Under the pieces are notes generated by a model. It saw only the letters and a list, made by a program, of their open reading frames with translations, was not told the DNA's origin and searched no databases. Both the position numbers and the translations under genes were made by a program. 64,000 bases of DNA from DAOSEC01 sp035362935 (GTDB lineage Bacteria > Bacillota_I > Bacilli_A > ML615J-28 > CAG-313): contig DAOSEC010000002.1 in NCBI GenBank assembly GCA_035362935.1, forward strand, positions 1-64,000, written 5' to 3'. Each line of letters begins with the position of its first letter. The first letter of the stretch is position 1. Below are positions 54,371 to 62,176 of this stretch, one piece after another.

Positions 54371-55684
54371 ATGAGAAATACCAATGATTGGAGCATAATA
54401 GAAAAATACAACAAACAAGATGGTGATTTTTTCTATTTTGTGAATTATAGAGGAAAAGATAAAAAGAAGTTTTCTAATGACAAAAGATACATTATGAAGA
54501 CGTTAAGCAACCAAAAGGATTTTGAACGTCGATCCAGAATGTTACGAGAAATTTCTAATCTTCGATCTCTCAATAATCCTGGTATTGCAAAAGTGTTTGA
54601 TACCAATGTAGAGTTATTTGAAGATGTTTCAAATAAACTATTTTTTGTCACGGAGTTTATAGAAGGATCTAGTTTAAAGGATTTAATTAAAGATCATAAT
54701 ATCTCATTTGATGATAAAATAAAAAGTTTCATTCAACTCATTAACATTATGAGCTATTGTCATGAAAATGGTGTATATCATCAACATTTATTACCAAATA
54801 ACATTATATGTCGAAATGATATAGTTACTGATTTGGTTTTAATTGATTATGGACTTTCTTTTAACATTACAACAAATGAAGGTATGCCAAGAGTGTTGAA
54901 AAACATAGATCAACAATTTTTAAGTTTACCAGAACTAGGTAAGTATCAAAATTTCCAAAAACATGATCCTAGATCAGACATAACTCTTTGTTGTGGTATT
55001 TTGTTTTATATGCTTACTGAGCTGAACCCACTATATTTACTAGATCACTATCTACTTAAACCTCATCAAAGGGCATCAAGTAGAGTCAAGTTAAAAGAAG
55101 TTTCAGGAACTCACTTTGATAAATTAAACCGCATTTTTGATATTGCATTTAACATCGACATAGATAAAAGATTTCAATCTTTTCAAGCGTTATTAATAGA
55201 ATTACAAGATGATCATTATGATGTTGAAACAGATATGGATGATCATATAATGGATGCTATGTATGATAAAGATAATAGTATAGTTAAGTTTGAAACATCA
55301 AACAATAATGCATCAATTTCTATTCTGGTTGAACTCTCAACTAATATTGATAGGATTATGAGGTATGTAGCAAGGAAACTGCGTGGATATATTACAGTTC
55401 ATCTATGTGATCGAACACTTGACTATCCAAACTATAGTCTTCATCATACATATGAGTTTAGTAGCATCGACCATTTTTTAGATACAACGTCTGTAGTAGT
55501 AAATACAATGTTGGAAAAGAGTGAAATTATTTTGTATATCAACGATCCAATCAGCAGAAAGGAAATTGCTCGTATGCCGATTGCTGATTGTAAGCAATAT
55601 TTCAAAACAGCTACACTGAAATTAAAACGACACTTTGATAAAAGATTACTTCATCATTATAATATAAGCGAAGCATTTGCATGA
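54371..55684 (+). CDS. Degenerate protein-kinase-like protein
   Basis: The 437-residue protein has a protein kinase fold at about 10-280: Lys43 (YIMK), helix C Glu60 (MLREISNL), and Asp159 in IDYGLS (DFG). The catalytic HRD loop is HQH at 137-139 followed by LLPNN: the catalytic Asp and the loop Lys are replaced by His139 and Leu141, while Asn144 is kept. SLPEL stands for the APE motif. Residues 280-437 form an unrecognised C-terminal domain. It starts 71 bases after peptide B4 with no terminator between, so it is probably part of the array transcript. GGAGATGG precedes ATG 54371. It may be a pseudokinase or a divergent phosphotransferase. Confidence 0.75.
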   Translation: MRNTNDWSIIEKYNKQDGDFFYFVNYRGKDKKKFSNDKRYIMKTLSNQKDFERRSRMLREISNLRSLNNPGIAKVFDTNVELFEDVSNKLFFVTEFIEGSSLKDLIKDHNISFDDKIKSFIQLINIMSYCHENGVYHQHLLPNNIICRNDIVTDLVLIDYGLSFNITTNEGMPRVLKNIDQQFLSLPELGKYQNFQKHDPRSDITLCCGILFYMLTELNPLYLLDHYLLKPHQRASSRVKLKEVSGTHFDKLNRIFDIAFNIDIDKRFQSFQALLIELQDDHYDVETDMDDHIMDAMYDKDNSIVKFETSNNNASISILVELSTNIDRIMRYVARKLRGYITVHLCDRTLDYPNYSLHHTYEFSSIDHFLDTTSVVVNTMLEKSEIILYINDPISRKEIARMPIADCKQYFKTATLKLKRHFDKRLLHHYNISEAFA

Positions 55685-55705
55685 CAATCTCTTTTCATTT
55701 GTAAG

Positions 55706-55742
55706 AAGCATCTATTTAACATAAGTTAGATAGATGCTTTTT
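55706..55742 (+). terminator. Terminator after the kinase-like gene
   Basis: AAGCATCTAT (55706-55715) and ATAGATGCTT (55730-55739), followed by T residues. Confidence 0.88.
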
Positions 55743-55907
55743 ATTGTTTTACTATGGTGTAAGTGCTATAATGAGAACGAAAGCAAAAGCAAAACCGAAC
55801 AAGCATAAACTAACTTGTGATATAATACAAAAAACAAGACATAAACCATTATTAGTTGTAAATGGTGAAATGTACAAATTTTCGCAACAAATAAAGGTAA
55901 AAAACAC

Positions 55908-55936
55908 TTGCAAGCAATTTTCTATAGTGTTATAAT
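55908..55936 (+). promoter_or_regulatory. Promoter of topA
   Basis: TTGCAA at 55908-55913, 17-bp spacer, TATAAT at 55931-55936 with TG upstream. The 63-codon frame over 55744-55935 is not counted as a gene. Confidence 0.82.
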
Positions 55937-55964
55937 CTAATTCGCGAATAAAGGAGCTGATATC

Positions 55965-58064
55965 GTGGCTACTAAACTAGTTATCGTTGAGTCACCAGCA
56001 AAATCAAAAACAATTGAAAACTATCTCGGAAAAGACTATACTGTGTTGTCAAGTGTTGGACACATTAGAGATTTGGTAGTAAAAGGTCGAGGTGGATTTG
56101 GTGTCGATATAGAAAATAATTTTAAACCAGAATATAGAGTGCTGTCGGACAAAGCCGATATTGTAAAAAAACTAAAAAAAGCTGCTGATGAAGCAGAACA
56201 TATCTTTTTAGCAACTGACCCTGACCGCGAAGGAGAAGCAATCAGTTGGCATTTATCAGAAGTTTTGAATCAACCCAAAGATAAGGTATCAAGAATTGTA
56301 TTTAATGAGATTACGAAAAATGCCATTTTGTATGCGATATTAAATGATAGAGGTATTGATCAAGATTTGGTATATTCTCAAGAATCTAGAAGAATATTAG
56401 ATAGAATCATCGGTTTTCGACTAAGTTCTTTAATGCAACAAAAAATTGGATCTAAGTCAGCAGGACGAGTTCAGTCAGTTGCATTAAAGTTGATTGTTGA
56501 TCGAGAAAAAGAAATAGAATCATTTATTAAAGAAGAATACTGGGAAATTATTGCTGAAGTCGTTAAGAAAGGTTTAGCACTAAAGGCTAAATTTTATGGT
56601 GATCTTGACGGTAAAATCAAACTATCGAATCAAAGAGAAACCGATGATATTATAAAGCAATTACATAAGAATCCGTATATAGTTAAAGATATTATTGTCA
56701 AAAATAGAAATAAGGCTTCAAAACCACCATTTATCACTTCAACATTACAACAAGAAGCAAGCGGGAAATTCAATTATAATTCAAGAAGAACCATGATGAT
56801 TGCTCAAAGGCTTTATGAAGGAATAGACCTAGAAAACGAACGTATCGGTTTGATTACTTATATGAGAACAGATTCTATTCGTTTATCAAATGAGTTTATC
56901 ACAGCAGCAAAAGATCACATCACAAAAAAATATGGTGAAAAATACTACAAAGGTGTTAAAAAAAGTTCAGCTAAAGGTCAAAATGTACAAGACGCGCACG
57001 AAGCAATTAGACCTACTAGTCTAAAATACACCCCAGACTCGATTAAAAAATATTTAAATGCAGAAGAATTTAAAATTTATTCCTTAATATATAATAGAGC
57101 ACTCGCCTCATTGATGAGTGATGCTATCGTAGAAGATACAAAAATTGAAATTCACAATGGTGTATTTATTTTCTATTTGGATGGTGAGTTGGTAAAGTTT
57201 GACGGATATTTAAAAATTTATGAAGAGTTTGACATTGATGAGCATGAAGAAAATAAGAGTTTACCGGAGTTTCAAATTGGGGAACAACTGCACTTAGAAA
57301 CACTCACTCCAATTCAAAAGTTTACTTCCCCACCAAGTCGATATTCAGAAGCTAGATTAATTCGTAAAATGGAAGAACTTGGAATTGGTCGTCCATCTAC
57401 TTATGCAATGACAATGGATACACTTAGAATCCGTAGTTATGTTACGATGGATAAAAAGACATTTGTTCCAACCGAACAAGGCAGAATTACTATTGAGCAA
57501 TTAGAACAATTCTTTCATGAAATCATTAATGTTAAATATACAGCCAATATGGAAACCATACTGGATGACATTAGTGAAGGTAAACGTGTGTGGTATGAAG
57601 AACTGCGTACATTTTATGATAAGTTTGCTCCACTGATTGAACATGCTAGGGACAATATGGTAAAGATCTATCCAAAACCGACAGATGAATTTTGTCCTAC
57701 TTGTGGGCTGCCACTACTGATAAGACGCGGTCCATTCGGAGAATTTACAGCTTGCAGCGGATATCCAAAGTGCAAGTTTATTAAAAAGGCACCAAAAAAG
57801 GAAGATATCAAAACAGGTGTAACATGTCCTATATGCAACGAAGGTGAAATTGTTGAACGCATTGCGAATCGTGGAAGATCAAAGGGAAAACTATTCTATG
57901 CATGTAATCGATATCCAAAATGTAAAACAACATTCTCTGGAATTCCAAACGGAACCTCATGTGAAACATGTGGAGCGGTTATGGTATCAGTTGAGGATCA
58001 ATCTATTTGTTCAAATGAGAAATGTAAAACAAGAAAAAAGGAACAAATCAAGCAAGAAAAGTAA
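55965..58064 (+). CDS. topA: DNA topoisomerase I
   Basis: TopA relaxes negative supercoils. The 699-residue protein has the TOPRIM domain (VIVESPAKSKTIE; ATDPDREGEAI), the active-site Tyr in LITYMRTDS at about 303-311, and three C-terminal four-Cys zinc motifs (CPTCG...CSGYPKC, CPICN...CNRYPKC, CETCG...CSNEKC). GTG 55965 is the start, 8 bases after GGAG. Confidence 0.96.
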   Translation: MATKLVIVESPAKSKTIENYLGKDYTVLSSVGHIRDLVVKGRGGFGVDIENNFKPEYRVLSDKADIVKKLKKAADEAEHIFLATDPDREGEAISWHLSEVLNQPKDKVSRIVFNEITKNAILYAILNDRGIDQDLVYSQESRRILDRIIGFRLSSLMQQKIGSKSAGRVQSVALKLIVDREKEIESFIKEEYWEIIAEVVKKGLALKAKFYGDLDGKIKLSNQRETDDIIKQLHKNPYIVKDIIVKNRNKASKPPFITSTLQQEASGKFNYNSRRTMMIAQRLYEGIDLENERIGLITYMRTDSIRLSNEFITAAKDHITKKYGEKYYKGVKKSSAKGQNVQDAHEAIRPTSLKYTPDSIKKYLNAEEFKIYSLIYNRALASLMSDAIVEDTKIEIHNGVFIFYLDGELVKFDGYLKIYEEFDIDEHEENKSLPEFQIGEQLHLETLTPIQKFTSPPSRYSEARLIRKMEELGIGRPSTYAMTMDTLRIRSYVTMDKKTFVPTEQGRITIEQLEQFFHEIINVKYTANMETILDDISEGKRVWYEELRTFYDKFAPLIEHARDNMVKIYPKPTDEFCPTCGLPLLIRRGPFGEFTACSGYPKCKFIKKAPKKEDIKTGVTCPICNEGEIVERIANRGRSKGKLFYACNRYPKCKTTFSGIPNGTSCETCGAVMVSVEDQSICSNEKCKTRKKEQIKQEK

Positions 58065-58113
58065 ACGCCGAAACAACACGTATATTAAATATCAAAAAAA
58101 CAACTAAATATTG

Positions 58114-58142
58114 TTGACAACAACTTTAGCCAGTGTTATAAT
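58114..58142 (+). promoter_or_regulatory. Consensus promoter of a candidate sRNA
   Basis: TTGACA at 58114-58119, 17-bp spacer, TATAAT at 58137-58142 with TG one base upstream; this is a perfect sigma-A promoter. No plus-strand gene lies behind it. Confidence 0.85.
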
Positions 58143-58156
58143 AATAAGCGGAAATG

Positions 58157-58170
58157 AGAGAGCGCTCTCT
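58157..58170. promoter_or_regulatory. 14-bp perfect palindrome, LacI-type operator candidate
   Basis: AGAGAGCGCTCTCT, centred on the CG step typical of LacI-family operators, lies just after the start point expected for the sRNA promoter. A bound repressor would block this promoter. In RNA it can also fold, but only with a small loop. Confidence 0.5.
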
Positions 58171-58252
58171 TTCCCTGAATTCATTGTTAGAAATATTCAG
58201 TACACCTTACAAACTGATTAGCCCCCCCTAATTGGTTTATAATAAGGAGAAG

Positions 58253-58292
58253 AAAAGAACCCTTTGAAGTAAAATCAATGGGTTCTTTTCTT
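58253..58292. terminator. Bidirectional terminator between the sRNA and the bPH gene
   Basis: AAAAGAACCC (58253-58262) pairs with GGGTTCTTTT (58280-58289), with inner TTGA/TCAA, and T-rich sequence on both sides. Confidence 0.88.
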
Positions 58293-58296
58293 ATTG

Positions 58297-59244
58297 TTAT
58301 TTATCTTCTTCAGTATCTTCATCTTTTTTTGTTTCGCTTAGAATTGACCCAAATGCAGAGCGCTTAAGTGGATCTTTTTCGATAGGGATAAGCGAGTCAT
58401 CTTCTTCGGAATAAAAATCTTCTGTATCCGTTGGTTTTGCAAATGGATTGGATTCATCTTTTTTTGGAGTTGGTATTATCGGCTTTTCAAAGGGGTCAGA
58501 GGTTGCGGAACCTCTAATTTTTTTACCTTCCTTAGGTAGTGGTGGAATTTGCTCAAGCGGAACTTTTTTTGTAAAAGGATTGCTTTCTTTTGACTTAGGT
58601 TCTGGTGTAATTTGGTCAACTGGAATTTGATCTAAAATTGTCATCTTTTTCGCTGTCGCAATGACGGAACCAATTTCTTTTAACATTTGGTTTGTTTCTT
58701 TGGTTGGTGATGCATAAATTACATTGACATCGCTCGCACTTAAACCAAAACTCTTTGCTAAAAAGAAAGTATTAATTGGTTTATTGGTACAAATTTCCAC
58801 ATAAAATTGTTTTTTTACATTGCCAGATAAAATGACAATACCTACTATTGAAAGGATTGCACCTACACCTAGTCCAATATAGCCATAGAGAATATCTTGC
58901 ACAGGTATCATTGTGGTAAAACTAAGGACTGCTCCGAATGCTGCAATCAATAATCCAATGACTAAAAGCCATGTTCCTATATTTTTTCGCTTTAGATTAA
59001 CAGTCCTACCAAAACCACTTCGAATTGCACCTACATCGTGAATCGGGATTTCATATGTAGTTGTCGATGATTCTTTCGATGTTTTTGATTTACCTATGAA
59101 AATTAGTCTTTCATTGGTAATTCCAATGATTCCTTCTCCAGAAGAATCACTTAGATTAATGCAATTGTAGATTTTAACATACTTTTCACCAGGAATAGGT
59201 AGAATATAATTATCTAGATTTTGAACTATATCTTTTTTTGACAT
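58297..59244 (-). CDS. Membrane protein with PH-like domain and NPF repeats
   Basis: The 315-residue protein starts with a bacterial PH-like domain (about 10-90; GIIGITNERLIFIG is typical), two membrane segments (about 91-112 and 119-142), and a proline- and charge-rich cytosolic tail (about 195-315). The tail repeats SNPFTKK, SDPFEKP and SNPFAKP. In eukaryotes NPF binds EH domains; here its meaning is unknown. ATG 59244 follows GAGGTG; the GTG at 59253 overlaps that site. Function unknown. Confidence 0.75.
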   Translation of the reverse strand: MSKKDIVQNLDNYILPIPGEKYVKIYNCINLSDSSGEGIIGITNERLIFIGKSKTSKESSTTTYEIPIHDVGAIRSGFGRTVNLKRKNIGTWLLVIGLLIAAFGAVLSFTTMIPVQDILYGYIGLGVGAILSIVGIVILSGNVKKQFYVEICTNKPINTFFLAKSFGLSASDVNVIYASPTKETNQMLKEIGSVIATAKKMTILDQIPVDQITPEPKSKESNPFTKKVPLEQIPPLPKEGKKIRGSATSDPFEKPIIPTPKKDESNPFAKPTDTEDFYSEEDDSLIPIEKDPLKRSAFGSILSETKKDEDTEEDK

Positions 59245-59371
59245 CGAAAACACCTCGTTTCTTCAAAATAATTATAGCAGTATTTTCAAGTGTAGTCAAA
59301 TATAGTTTATATATTTCAAATTGTCATGGGGAGTTACTAAAAATAATGAGTGAGATATAAATGAAATATAG

Positions 59372-59400
59372 TTGGAATTTAAGTAAAAAATTGGTATAAT
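59372..59400 (+). promoter_or_regulatory. Promoter of ftsY-ylxM-ffh
   Basis: TTGGAA at 59372-59377, 17-bp spacer, TATAAT at 59395-59400 with TG one base upstream. Confidence 0.75.
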
Positions 59401-59436
59401 AATTATAGTTAAAAAAGGAATGAACAAGAGGTTAGT

Positions 59437-60408
59437 ATGGGTTTTTTTGATATATTTAAAAACAAAGATAAGAGAAAAGCAGCTGATAAATATCGAATAG
59501 GAATGGAGAAAACAAGAAATACTTTCTTTTCCAAACTGAAAGCAATATTGTCTGGTCACAATCAGATAACAGATGAACTATTCGATGAATTAGAAGAAAT
59601 CTTCATTATGGCGGATATTGGCGTTGATACGGTTGTCAAGTTTATCGATGAACTAAAGGAAGATGATAGAGTCAATGGAATGACTTCTGCTCTTGAATTA
59701 CAACCAATCATCATTGATAAAATGTTTGAACTCTACTTAAAAAATGAAATTGTAGACTCTAATTTACGGATCAATAAGAACGGATTAACCGTTGTGCTAT
59801 TTGTTGGCGTCAATGGTTCCGGGAAAACAACAACAATTGCGAAAGTTGCGAACAAACTAAAAAAAGAAGGGAAGAAAGTGTTGCTTGTAGCTGGAGATAC
59901 CTTTCGTGCAGCGGCAGTAGATCAATTGGAAATATGGGCATCACGAGTTGGTGTTGATATAGTTACAAAAGAGTCTGGAAGTGATCCTGCAAGTGTCGTG
60001 TATGATGCGTTAGAACAAGCAAAAGCAGGAAAGTACGATATTTTGTTGTGTGATACTGCAGGTCGATTACAAACAAAAGTGAATTTGATGAAAGAGTTAG
60101 AGAAAATAAAAAAAATCATTTCAAGAGAAGTTGAAGGAGCTCCTCAAGACACGCTACTTGTAGTAGATGCAACAACGGGTCAAAATGGACTATCTCAAGC
60201 AAAAGCGTTTATCGAAGCAACTGAGGTAAGTGGAGTTGTGCTAACAAAACTAGATGGTACTGCAAAAGGGGGTATTGTTCTAGCGATACGAGATCAGTTC
60301 GGGATACCGATTAAGTTTGTAGGTCTTGGTGAAAAATTAGATGACTTAGAATACTTTGATGTAGAAAAATATATCTACGGGTTGTTTGCTGAAATGGTGG
60401 ATGAATAA
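59437..60408 (+). CDS. ftsY: Signal recognition particle receptor FtsY
   Basis: FtsY is the SRP receptor at the membrane. The 323-residue protein has a short N-terminal region, the N domain and the G domain: GVNGSGKTTT (about 128-137), DTFRAAAVDQL, DTAGR and TKLDGTAKGG. The long acidic A domain of E. coli FtsY is absent, as in other Gram-positives. ylxM starts 1 base after the stop. Confidence 0.96.
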   Translation: MGFFDIFKNKDKRKAADKYRIGMEKTRNTFFSKLKAILSGHNQITDELFDELEEIFIMADIGVDTVVKFIDELKEDDRVNGMTSALELQPIIIDKMFELYLKNEIVDSNLRINKNGLTVVLFVGVNGSGKTTTIAKVANKLKKEGKKVLLVAGDTFRAAAVDQLEIWASRVGVDIVTKESGSDPASVVYDALEQAKAGKYDILLCDTAGRLQTKVNLMKELEKIKKIISREVEGAPQDTLLVVDATTGQNGLSQAKAFIEATEVSGVVLTKLDGTAKGGIVLAIRDQFGIPIKFVGLGEKLDDLEYFDVEKYIYGLFAEMVDE

Positions 60409-60409
60409 T

Positions 60410-60733
60410 ATGAACGAAATGTATGGGAAAAAAGTTCACCTAACTCAATTATATGATTTCTATGGGAACCTACTTACTAAACGTCAACAGGAAATATTTG
60501 AAATGTATCATATGAATGATTTTTCTCTAGCAGAAATTGCATCTTCGTTAGACATTAGTCGCAATGCAGTGTTTGATACATTAAAAAAAGTAGAAGCAAG
60601 TTTGGACGATTATGAAGAAAAACTTAAGTTATCACACTTATATCAAATTAGGATGAGGTTGCTAAATGACTTAAAAGAACATACCGATCAATTTGGATTG
60701 GATCTTATCGAACAACTAGAAGGAATGGAGTAG
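60410..60733 (+). CDS. ylxM: YlxM, SRP-associated HTH protein
   Basis: The 107-residue protein has the sigma-70 region 4-like helix-turn-helix of the YlxM/UPF0122 family (LTKRQQEIFEMYHMNDFSLA then EIASSLDISRNAVFDTLKKV). YlxM stimulates the SRP GTPases in some streptococci. ATG 60410 was chosen because GGTGG lies 10 bases upstream. It sits between ftsY and ffh, as in Bacillota. Confidence 0.93.
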   Translation: MNEMYGKKVHLTQLYDFYGNLLTKRQQEIFEMYHMNDFSLAEIASSLDISRNAVFDTLKKVEASLDDYEEKLKLSHLYQIRMRLLNDLKEHTDQFGLDLIEQLEGME

Positions 60734-60738
60734 TAACT

Positions 60739-62148
60739 ATGCCGTTTGAAAGTTTATCAGAGCGATTACAAATGTCAATTCGCCGCATTACAGGACGAGG
60801 GAAGTTAAATGAGACCGATATTGACGAAATGATGAAAGAAGTCAGACTATCACTATTAGAGGCTGACGTAAACTATAAAGTAGTAAAAAATTTCACAAAT
60901 GAAGTTAAACAAAAAGCCATTGGCGATAAAATCATGAAATCTTTGACTCCTGGTGAGCAAGTTGTAAAAGTCGTTCATGAAGAATTAAAAGCCTTAATGG
61001 GAACTGAAGCAGAAGAAATAAAGTTTAAACCAGTTGGGACTACTGTAATTTTAGTTGCTGGGTTACAAGGTAGTGGAAAAACAACACATTGTGGCAAATT
61101 AGCTAATTTTATACGCAAAACCTATCAAAAGAAATCATTAATGATTGCGGCCGATATCTATCGTCCCGCTGCGATTACTCAATTAGTAACGCTTGGAAAA
61201 CAATTAGATGTGGATGTGTTTGAGTTAGGAACTCAAGTGAGCCCAGTAGAGATAGTGAAAAAAGGACTCGTGTACGGAAAAGAAAAAGGATACGATGTCA
61301 TTATCATTGATACAGCTGGTCGATTACATATTGATGATCAATTAATGCATGAACTAGAAGAGATAAAAAAGCAAGCAAAACCAGATGAAATATTACTAAC
61401 AGTTGATGCGATGACCGGTCAAGACGCAGTCAATATTGCACAAACCTTTCATACAAGATTATCAATAACAGGATGCTTGTTGACAAAACTTGATAGTGAT
61501 TCTCGGGGTGGAGCAGCATTGTCCATTCGATACTTAACAGGAATACCAATCAAGTTTATTGGATTAGGTGAGAAATTAGATCAAATTGAAGTGTTTCACC
61601 CTGAGAGAATGGCTAGCCGTATCCTAGGTATGGGTGATGTACTAACCTTGATTGAGAAAGCAACGCAAAATATAGATGAAGATGAAGCCTTAAAAATGAC
61701 AGAACGCTTACAAAAAGGATTGTTTAATTACAATGACTTTTTAAAACAACTTAATATGATACGAAAAATAGGATCATTAAAAGGTATTCTTGGCATGTTG
61801 CCTGGTGTTGGAAGTCAGATCAAAAATTTGGATTTAGATGACAAACAGTTTAATTACATTGAAGCAATTATATCATCTATGACAGAAAAAGAACGAAAGA
61901 ATCCTGAGCTGATTGCGAAAAGCACTTCAAGAAAAGAAAGAATATCCAAAGGGTCGGGTCGATCATATCAAGAAGTAAATCAGTTAACAAAGCGATTTGA
62001 CGACATGAAAACACAATTAAAGGCATTTACAGGGATGGATGAAAAACAAATGAACGCTCTAAAGAGTGGTAGACCAAGTGCAAACATGATGCCAGCTAAG
62101 AAAGTAAAAAAGGGAAAAGGTAAAAATAGAGGTAACTTCCGTTTTTAG
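60739..62148 (+). CDS. ffh: Signal recognition particle protein Ffh
   Basis: Ffh binds signal sequences and SRP RNA. The 469-residue protein has the N domain, the G domain (GLQGSGKTT at about 106-114, DTAGRLH, TKLDSDSRGG) and the Met-rich M domain (about 300-435; SRILGMGDVLTLIE, GILGMLPGVG). It ends with a basic tail. The SRP RNA gene is not in this window. Confidence 0.97.
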   Translation: MPFESLSERLQMSIRRITGRGKLNETDIDEMMKEVRLSLLEADVNYKVVKNFTNEVKQKAIGDKIMKSLTPGEQVVKVVHEELKALMGTEAEEIKFKPVGTTVILVAGLQGSGKTTHCGKLANFIRKTYQKKSLMIAADIYRPAAITQLVTLGKQLDVDVFELGTQVSPVEIVKKGLVYGKEKGYDVIIIDTAGRLHIDDQLMHELEEIKKQAKPDEILLTVDAMTGQDAVNIAQTFHTRLSITGCLLTKLDSDSRGGAALSIRYLTGIPIKFIGLGEKLDQIEVFHPERMASRILGMGDVLTLIEKATQNIDEDEALKMTERLQKGLFNYNDFLKQLNMIRKIGSLKGILGMLPGVGSQIKNLDLDDKQFNYIEAIISSMTEKERKNPELIAKSTSRKERISKGSGRSYQEVNQLTKRFDDMKTQLKAFTGMDEKQMNALKSGRPSANMMPAKKVKKGKGKNRGNFRF

Positions 62149-62176
62149 TATTTTTAATCTCAAAAAGTGAGGTGAG

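Larger units (their letters stand above)
58149..58292 (+). ncRNA. Candidate sRNA with a six-C apical loop
   Basis: Between the promoter and a strong terminator is about 144 bases with no ORF. The centre folds into an 11-bp stem, AAACTGATTAG (58211-58221) with CTAATTGGTTT (58228-58238, two G-T pairs), whose loop is CCCCCC. C-rich loops of Staphylococcus and Clostridium sRNAs pair with the GGAGG of target mRNAs. A 6S RNA seems less likely, because the ends do not pair. Confidence 0.6.

Noticed and set aside
55744..55935. 63-codon ORF before topA
   Set aside because: It has no ribosome site, a TTG start, and ends on the topA promoter. Its composition is not protein-like.
58149..58292. 6S RNA, SRP RNA or RNase P RNA
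   Set aside because: The ends do not pair as in 6S; the SRP tetraloop region and the RNase P GAGGAAAGTCC core are absent.
59296..59559. 87-codon minus-strand ORF before ftsY
   Set aside because: It overlaps the ftsY promoter and start on the other strand; no ribosome site or family match.
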